From: Actinomadura logoneensis
Lineage (GTDB): Bacteria; Actinomycetota; Actinomycetes; Streptosporangiales; Streptosporangiaceae
Assembly (NCBI RefSeq): GCF_003428695.1
Contig: NZ_QURH01000070.1
Span: forward strand, 1-36,946
Length of the DNA: 36,946 nt
Direction: 5' to 3'
The notes under the pieces were generated by a model, which saw only the letters and a list, made by a program, of their open reading frames with translations, made no database searches and was not told where the DNA came from. Shown one piece after another: positions 31,571 to 36,946 of the stretch. A program made the position numbers and the translations under genes. Numbering within the stretch: the first letter of the stretch is position 1; the number at the start of each line of letters is the position of its first letter.

Positions 31571-33496
31571 TCAGGGGGTTCGGGTGGGGGTGACTCTGGC
31601 TCGGATCGCGCGGGCGGCTCGGGTGTTGCCCGCCCGGACGCGCCAGGGGACGGCGGTCGGCAGCTCCTGGGCGCGGGTGATGCGGAGCAGCGCGCCGGCG
31701 GCCCCGACCATCAGGAAGGTGAGGCCGGTGATCGTCGCGAAGGAGAGCAGGTCGAAGGTGACCGCGCCGACGAGCGGGGCCGCGAGCGAGGCGGTGACCG
31801 AGAGGGCGAGGTCGCGCGTGTCGGGGTCCGAGAACGCCTTGCCGCGGGCGCGCAGCGCGGAGTAGATCCCGCCGAGGAACAGCAGGACGAGCGCGGTCGT
31901 GCCGAGCACGCCGGTCTCGACCATCGACATGATGTACTGGTTGTCGAACGCGTTGTAGGCGGGGAAGTGCCACGTCCCGTCGCCGCGTCCGAAGATCGGG
32001 TGCTTGGAGATCTCCATCGCGGCCTGCCCGTAGCGGTGCTGGCGCGCGGTGATGCTGTCGTCCGCCTGCGCGTTGGCGAACAGGTTGTAGATCGCCCGCA
32101 CCAGGCCGCCCGCGATCATCAGGACGGCGATCGAGCACGCCGCGACCACGCCGAGGGCACGGGTGCGCATCCGCGGCGGCCAGCCCGCGAGCAGCACGAA
32201 CCCGATCGCGAGCAGCGTCAGCACGCCCGACCGCGACACCGAGAACAGCATCCCGGACAGCAGGAGCAGCGCCGAGCCCCACCACGGCCAGGACGGCTCC
32301 CCGGCGCGCCGGGCACGCAGCGCGTAGTGGATCGCGAGCGGCAGCACCATCGTGCAGACGATGCCGAACTCGATCGGATGGCCCGTCGTGGCCGCCACCC
32401 GCAACTGGCCTCCGCGCGGCACCATCGTCGGGTTGTCGCCGCTGGTGTACCGCAGCAGCGGGACGACCATGTACTTGGTCAGGTCGAACATGAACAGGTA
32501 CTGCAACGCGCCGACGAACGCCGCCGCCGTGCCTCCGGCGACGACCCACCTCAGCAGGGTGTCCAGGCGGTCGAGCGTCCGGACGCCGTCGCACACGGCG
32601 AGGGTCACGCCGGCGAACGCGACCGCGAGCACCAGGGAGTGGTCGAGGAGGTTCCGCTCGTCCGCGGGCAGGTAGCTGCTGTTCGCCGCGCCGTAGCAGG
32701 CGAACATCGCGGCCACGTAGAACGAGGCGACCGTCCGCGCCGCCGTGCGTCCCTTGGCCACGCCGGAGTGCGTCACGAACTGCGCCGCGAGCCACGTCAG
32801 CCCCATGCCCAGCGCCACCAGGTCGGCGGGCGTCAGCGAGATCCCCGTCCCCCGGACGACGAGCCGCGCCGGGACGACCAGGGTCGCGAGCGCGAACATC
32901 ACCCCCAGCGTCGCCCCGTCCGCCCGCGGCGCCACGACTTGCGACGCGCCCAGCCCCCGTCCCCGCCCACGCGCACGCGCACGCCCGGAAGCCCTCACAC
33001 CGCTCCCCCAGACCGCCACCCCGCGTCCAGACCCCACGCCGCGCTCCACCACCCCCGAGCCGTCCCCCAACGCGCCCGAGCCGTCTCCTGACGCGCCCAC
33101 AAAGCGCCCCGAAGCCACCACGCCCGGCCCGAGCGTCCCCACCGCAGCTCCCTCACCCCCTGGCGCGCCCCGATCGAGCGTTCCTGCCGCGGTTCTCTCG
33201 GCCTCAGGCCTTTTCCGCCCGAGCGACGCCGCTGCGGCCCTATCAATCTCCGCCGCGCCTCGCCCGAGCGTTCCCGACGCGGCTCCCTCAGCCTGCACGC
33301 CCCGTCCGAGTGTCCCTGCTGCGCGCCCCTCAGCCTCCAACGCGCCTTGCCCGCCCGCCGACGCGGCTTGTTCAGGCTTCGGTGCGCCTTGGCCGGTTAG
33401 TCGGGCGTTAACGGGTGCGTCCTCTGCGCCTTGGCCAGAGGGTTCTGGTTCTGGGGGTGGGGGAGTTGAGGGGGTGGGGAGGGGTTCGTCGGGCAC
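31571..33496 (-). CDS. O-antigen ligase/polymerase-family membrane protein (Wzy_C) with long disordered N-terminus
   Basis: This is a 641-residue protein. Residues about 195-610 contain 10-12 membrane helices and the Wzy/WaaL signature regions: GHPIEFGIV, the large periplasmic segment RQHRYGQAAMEISKHPIFGRG and DNQYIMSMVETG. Such enzymes polymerise repeat units or ligate glycan to an acceptor. Residues 1-190 are unusual: Ala/Gly/Glu/Arg-rich, repetitive (GTLGRG recurs), with no fold evident. The GTG at 33496 lies 2 bp after the Wzz-like stop and has GGAGG nine bases upstream, so the long leader seems truly translated. A start near 32950 would give a normal-length ligase. It is the third gene after the two Wzz-like genes. 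Confidence 0.88.
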   Translation of the reverse strand: MPDEPLPTPSTPPPPEPEPSGQGAEDAPVNARLTGQGAPKPEQAASAGGQGALEAEGRAAGTLGRGVQAEGAASGTLGRGAAEIDRAAAASLGRKRPEAERTAAGTLDRGAPGGEGAAVGTLGPGVVASGRFVGASGDGSGALGDGSGVVERGVGSGRGVAVWGSGVRASGRARARGRGRGLGASQVVAPRADGATLGVMFALATLVVPARLVVRGTGISLTPADLVALGMGLTWLAAQFVTHSGVAKGRTAARTVASFYVAAMFACYGAANSSYLPADERNLLDHSLVLAVAFAGVTLAVCDGVRTLDRLDTLLRWVVAGGTAAAFVGALQYLFMFDLTKYMVVPLLRYTSGDNPTMVPRGGQLRVAATTGHPIEFGIVCTMVLPLAIHYALRARRAGEPSWPWWGSALLLLSGMLFSVSRSGVLTLLAIGFVLLAGWPPRMRTRALGVVAACSIAVLMIAGGLVRAIYNLFANAQADDSITARQHRYGQAAMEISKHPIFGRGDGTWHFPAYNAFDNQYIMSMVETGVLGTTALVLLFLGGIYSALRARGKAFSDPDTRDLALSVTASLAAPLVGAVTFDLLSFATITGLTFLMVGAAGALLRITRAQELPTAVPWRVRAGNTRAARAIRARVTPTRTP

Positions 33497-33498
33497 TG

Positions 33499-34206
33499 TC
33501 AGTGCCCTCCGGCTGGTTCGGGGGTGCGGGTCGGGGGCGCTGACGGGGCCTCGCGACGGCGGCGGCGGTGCTGCGCGTAGCTTTCGCCGCCGTAGGCGAG
33601 GGTCAGCGCGACGATGATGGAGAAGGCCATGAAGGCGACGGCGGCGCGCTTCTTGCCCTTGCGCTGGATGACGGGGGTCGTGGGCGGGACGGCGCTGCTG
33701 ATCGTGATGAAGGTCGCCGGGGGAGCGCCCAGCGAGTGCTGGCGCTCGTCCAGGACGCGTCGCGCCTCCTGGACGAGCCGCGCGTTGGTGTTGTACGCGA
33801 CGGACTGGGACGTGCTGTCCACCTGGATGTAGATGAACGGGCTGCCGTTGTCGAGCAGTTCCGGGTTGTTGCTGCCGTTGCCGACCTGGACCTGGGTCGC
33901 GCCGCCGGGCGGAGCGCCGATCCGCTGGCCGATCTCGGGGGAGCCGAGCATCTGGATGAGGATCGCGGCGGTCTCGCTCAGGCCCCGCTCGTAGATCAGC
34001 AGCGGGTTCCGGTTGGGCTGTTTGCGCTGGTCGACCGTGATGTCGCCGCCGTTCTTCGGGCTGGACAGCACGAGCACCGACGTCGAGACCCAGTGGGACG
34101 GGGTCATCTCGAAGACCGCGCCCGCCATCACGAGCGACAGCACGAACGCGGGGACGGTCAGGTACCAGCGCCGGAACAGCACCAGCAGCGTGCTCCAGAA
34201 GTCCAT
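33499..34206 (-). CDS. Wzz-like chain-length determinant protein (first copy)
   Basis: This is a 235-residue membrane protein with a helix at each end: LTVPAFVLSLVMAGAVF near 16-32 and VAFMAFSIIVALTLAYGG near 185-202. A periplasmic domain lies between them. This is the topology of polysaccharide co-polymerases that set chain length. VSTSVLVLSSP after the first helix is typical of the family. A short basic/proline tail ends the protein, with no tyrosine cluster and no kinase. The ATG at 34206 lies 10 bp after the paralogous gene's stop, and the ligase gene follows at 2 bp. It probably works with the second copy. Confidence 0.85.
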   Translation of the reverse strand: MDFWSTLLVLFRRWYLTVPAFVLSLVMAGAVFEMTPSHWVSTSVLVLSSPKNGGDITVDQRKQPNRNPLLIYERGLSETAAILIQMLGSPEIGQRIGAPPGGATQVQVGNGSNNPELLDNGSPFIYIQVDSTSQSVAYNTNARLVQEARRVLDERQHSLGAPPATFITISSAVPPTTPVIQRKGKKRAAVAFMAFSIIVALTLAYGGESYAQHRRRRREAPSAPPTRTPEPAGGH

Positions 34207-34216
34207 CGCGTGCCGT

Positions 34217-35671
34217 TCACCTCACCCGGGGAGCGGACGCGTCCGACGGCTCCCCGTCGGACTCGCGCGACGACGCGGCCTCGGCTCCGAGGATCTCGAA
34301 CGCGGCCGTCCCCTGACGTCCCCGGTCGCGCGCCGGTCCGCCGTCCCGCCACGGTCCGGGTTCGTCGTCGGACTCCAACACGCCGCCGTCGTCGGCCTTC
34401 GTGTGCTCGGGCCAGGGGACGTCCTCGTGTTGGCCGTCGCTCCGGAACGTCCCCGCGAATCCACGTTCCGGCTCGAGGAATGCGCCTCCGCCGCGGTCGG
34501 CGGGCTGCTCGGAATTACCCGCAGGACGGCCGGAGGTGGCGTCACCGGTCTCTTCGCGCTCGGGCCAAGGCACGTCCTGGTGTTCGTGGGCGGATGAATG
34601 AGCGAAAGTCAGGTCGGCGCCGCGTATCGCCTCGCGGTCCCGTGCTTGCTCGCGCGCGCGTATCTGCTCGCGTTCCTGCCTTGGCTCAGGTTCATAGGTC
34701 TTGCGACGGGGCTCAGGTGTCTTCTCGCCCTCGTCCATCGGCTCATTTCCCAGCAAGGGATGTGGTGCGGCGAGTGGTTCTGTCGGCTTCGTGGAAGGAC
34801 GGTCGTGGAGGGTGTCGGCCGGGTCGCCGTCCATCGGAAGTCCGTAGTCCGCGGCATGGTGACCCGCGCCATTAGGGGACGGCGGAACGCTCTGCGGCGA
34901 TCGACCGTCTTCCGCCGCCGAACCGCGCCGCGATGGGGCCGGAGTCTGTGGACGCGCCGGACGTAGCGGTCCGCCCTCGTCCGTCGAGCCGTAGTAGAAG
35001 TCGTACGGCGTCTCGGCGGCGGCCTCGCGCAGGTCGCGGCGGCGGGCGGCGAGGTAGGCGATGCCGAAGCCGAGGCAGACGACCGCCCCGAAGGCCCCGC
35101 CGGAGAACTCCCACTTCTGGGTCATCTTCGCCCGGGGCGCGGACGCCGGGACGACCTCGGTGAGCATCAGGTAGGTCTGCCTGGGAGCGCCCAGGGCGCG
35201 CTGCCGGTTGACCAGGTCGTCCCGCAAAAGCCGCTCGGCGTTGTGCACGACGTCGGTGACGGCGCCCTCGCGCGTGCTCGTGGCCTGCACGAAGATGAAC
35301 GGGCCCGTCTGGCTCGCGGTCATGACCTTGCCGTCGCTGGTGCCGTCGTTGATGACGACCTTGGTCGGGCTCCCCTTGCCCGCGCCCATTCTCTTGAGCG
35401 ACTCCTCGGTTCCCGCCGCCTGGATGAGGATCGCGGCGGACGTCTTCAGACCGTCGTTGAACTGCAGCAGCGGGTTGGTGGTCCAACCGGGGCGGTTGGG
35501 GTCCTCCAGGCCGCCCGCGGACGGCGTGGTGAGCACGAGGAGGCTGGACGAGACGTAGGTGACCGGTGTCAGGACGAACGCCAGCGCCGCGACGCCGAGG
35601 CCGAGCACGACGACGGGCGGCCCGATGAGCCGGTTCCGGGCGATGCCCAGGATCGTCTTCCAGAAACCCAT
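34217..35671 (-). CDS. Wzz-like chain-length protein with long cytoplasmic tail (second copy)
   Basis: This is a 484-residue paralogue of the previous protein. Residues 1-225 repeat its plan: MGFWKTILGIARN, a helix, VSSSLLVLTTP, a periplasmic domain and a second helix near 205-220. A tail of more than 250 residues follows, acidic and Pro/Arg-rich with no membrane segment, containing two related units with DVPWPE at their core (HEHQDVPWPER and GQHEDVPWPEH). The start at ATG 35671, not the open frame beyond, is supported by alignment to the paralogue and GGGGG five bases upstream. In other actinobacteria Wzz proteins may be fused to or paired with a BY-kinase; no kinase is here, so the tail may recruit one or another partner. 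Confidence 0.82.
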   Translation of the reverse strand: MGFWKTILGIARNRLIGPPVVVLGLGVAALAFVLTPVTYVSSSLLVLTTPSAGGLEDPNRPGWTTNPLLQFNDGLKTSAAILIQAAGTEESLKRMGAGKGSPTKVVINDGTSDGKVMTASQTGPFIFVQATSTREGAVTDVVHNAERLLRDDLVNRQRALGAPRQTYLMLTEVVPASAPRAKMTQKWEFSGGAFGAVVCLGFGIAYLAARRRDLREAAAETPYDFYYGSTDEGGPLRPARPQTPAPSRRGSAAEDGRSPQSVPPSPNGAGHHAADYGLPMDGDPADTLHDRPSTKPTEPLAAPHPLLGNEPMDEGEKTPEPRRKTYEPEPRQEREQIRAREQARDREAIRGADLTFAHSSAHEHQDVPWPEREETGDATSGRPAGNSEQPADRGGGAFLEPERGFAGTFRSDGQHEDVPWPEHTKADDGGVLESDDEPGPWRDGGPARDRGRQGTAAFEILGAEAASSRESDGEPSDASAPRVR

Positions 35672-35832
35672 GTGTGCCCCCGGTGGGCCCTCGGTCGGCC
35701 GAGGGCGGTTCGACTTCGCCGCGTCCCCGCGTCCCGGCGAATTGATGACGCTGTCATCGTGCATCCGGGTCGTGGTGATTTCATCGGTCCAGGTGTCGCC
35801 ATGGCCACTACCGGCCGGTGGAAAAGGGCTGT

Positions 35833-36720
35833 TCACCGGGTATCACGGCCGGTCGCGAGGCGGGCCAGTTTCCGGGTGCGGTGTTCGGCCACGCGCCGTT
35901 CCCGGCGGGCCCACGCCGCCCGGACCGCCGCCTGTGCGCGGCGCCGTTGCCCGTCGGTCAGTTCCGGGGTGTTCTCCGGGTCGCCGACCCACCGGTAGAC
36001 CTCCAGGAATTCCAGCGTCGTCGCGCAATGCGCCTGCCAGGACGGAACTCCGAGGCGGCGGGCCAGAACGGCCGGTTTCTCGGTCTTCCAATGGCGGTGC
36101 GCGAGAACTTCGTCGACATGTCCCCAGGGGCCTGCGAGGGCGAGTTTCGTCGCCATCACCTCGTCCTCGCGCAGCATGTTCCGGCGCGGGAGGGAGAGCA
36201 GCACGTCGCGGCGCAGGAGTCCGTAGAGCGGGTCGATGAGGAGGTGGCTGGCGTTCAGCAGCCGCAGCATCGTCGTGAAGCGCACGAGCGGGTCGTCCGA
36301 TCCGAGGCCGGTCTCGGTGAACGGGGACGTGCTGACGACGCCGTCGTCGCCCTTGTAGGACGTCTGGGACGTGACGTTGACGAGCCGCGCGTCCTTGCCG
36401 AAGACCTCCAGCGACCGGGACACCAGCGTCGGTTCGAGCACGTCGTCGTCGCTGACCCAGCGGAAGTACTCCCCCGACGCCAGCCGGCTCGCGCTCATGA
36501 AGTTCGGCAGGATGCCGATGTTCTCCGGCTGCCGGTGGTAGCGGACGCGCGGGTCGTCGGCGGCGAGCGCGCGGCAGCGCTCGGCGGTGTCGTCGTCGGA
36601 CGCGTTGTCGCAGATCAGGAACTCGAGGTCCGGGTGGTCCTGGCCGAGGACGGACCGGGCGACCCGGTCGATCCGTTCCCCGGCGTTGCGCACGGGCAGC
36701 GCGATGGTCACCAGCGGCAT
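35833..36720 (-). CDS. GT2 glycosyltransferase
   Basis: This is a 295-residue family-2 glycosyltransferase. LVTIALPVRNAGERI begins the GT-A fold, FLICDNASDDDTAERC binds the nucleotide, and FRWVSDDDVLEP carries the metal-binding Asp triad (DDD). LREDEVMATKLAL corresponds to the catalytic ED region. The C-terminal 60 residues are strongly basic and could bind the membrane. The ATG at 36720 lies 5 bp after the stop of the upstream flippase-like gene, so the two are co-transcribed; a 161-bp gap separates it from the Wzz genes downstream. Donor and acceptor are not evident. Confidence 0.9.
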   Translation of the reverse strand: MPLVTIALPVRNAGERIDRVARSVLGQDHPDLEFLICDNASDDDTAERCRALAADDPRVRYHRQPENIGILPNFMSASRLASGEYFRWVSDDDVLEPTLVSRSLEVFGKDARLVNVTSQTSYKGDDGVVSTSPFTETGLGSDDPLVRFTTMLRLLNASHLLIDPLYGLLRRDVLLSLPRRNMLREDEVMATKLALAGPWGHVDEVLAHRHWKTEKPAVLARRLGVPSWQAHCATTLEFLEVYRWVGDPENTPELTDGQRRRAQAAVRAAWARRERRVAEHRTRKLARLATGRDTR

Positions 36721-36725
36721 GGCGG

Positions 36726-36946
36726 TCAGCCCTCCTTGGACGTGGCGGGGATCGGGAGCCGGTGCGCGGCGCGCAGGAACGCGTCCTTCGGGACGACGAG
36801 CAGCAGGTAGGCGAGAATGCCGAGCCCGCCGGCGGCGGCGAGCCGGACGGCGGCGGGCGGGGACGCCGCGGCGGTGAGGGCGTGGTCGACGCCGAGCACG
36901 ACGACGGCGGTGACGGCCGCCGCCACGGCGGGACGGGCGAGCGCGG
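36726..36946 (-). CDS. C-terminal end of a polytopic membrane protein, probable polysaccharide flippase (cut by window edge)
   Basis: Only the last 73 residues are in the window. They show two hydrophobic segments (AVAAAVTAVVVLG and AAGGLGILAYLLLVVP) and a short basic end (FLRAAHRLP). The pattern and the operon position before a GT2 gene fit the C-terminus of a MATE/MurJ-like Wzx flippase, which would complete the transport step of this cluster. The fragment alone does not prove it. Confidence 0.55.
   Translation of the reverse strand, partial: ALARPAVAAAVTAVVVLGVDHALTAAASPPAAVRLAAAGGLGILAYLLLVVPKDAFLRAAHRLPIPATSKEG

Overview
The window is a high-GC, gene-dense chromosomal segment from an actinomycete. 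The family content suggests the order Streptosporangiales (Actinomadura-like), but this is an inference. It rests on the strong G/C bias at third codon positions, frequent GTG/TTG starts, an actinomycete-type DUF574 SAM methyltransferase, an ECF41 (SigJ-type) sigma factor, and the FemAB/GNAT and polyprenyl-phosphate glycosyltransferase families typical of these bacteria. I saw no tRNA, rRNA, insertion sequence, integrase or CRISPR array.

Positions 1-9.4 kb hold housekeeping and stress genes. They are: a DEAD-box RNA helicase cut by the left edge; a rhodanese divergent from a GlxA/AraC-type regulator; a PrsW-family membrane protease; an NDH-2-like FAD oxidoreductase followed by an ECF41 sigma factor; and a small P-loop kinase convergent with an NAD-dependent epimerase. 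The oxidoreductase has an upstream sequence resembling an ECF41 promoter, so it and the sigma factor probably form one regulatory module.

Positions 9.6-21.2 kb start with a DUF574 methyltransferase. The most interesting unit follows at 10.7-18.8 kb: four same-strand, tightly spaced or overlapping genes. They encode a four-helix DUF4407 membrane protein, a zinc-ribbon protein with what looks like a degenerate vWA domain, a TRAFAC-type P-loop GTPase interrupted by a 12-residue repeat, and a large protein resembling GTPase-associated protein 1 (GAP1). A palindrome lies just upstream. This resembles the NTPase-centred predicted conflict or signalling systems of multicellular bacteria. After it come a PPOX-family flavoprotein on the other strand, a small methyltransferase with a strong downstream terminator, and TenA.

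Positions 21.2-36.9 kb form a surface polysaccharide cluster. It contains a polyprenyl-phosphate sugar-1-phosphate transferase, a NodB-type deacetylase, three GT2 and one GT4 glycosyltransferases, a FemAB/GNAT-like acyltransferase, a methyltransferase, an RmlC-like epimerase lacking the usual tyrosine, a PAP2 phosphatase, a beta-helix lipoprotein, an O-antigen ligase/polymerase, two Wzz-like chain-length proteins, and the end of a probable flippase at the right edge. Together these supply most steps of a Wzx/Wzy-type pathway: initiation, sugar addition and decoration, flipping, polymerisation, length control and lipid-carrier recycling. The strands alternate, and two convergent pairs share a single CTAG as both stop codons.

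Short tandem repeats in multiples of three bases recur across the window, mostly in disordered protein tails or linkers.
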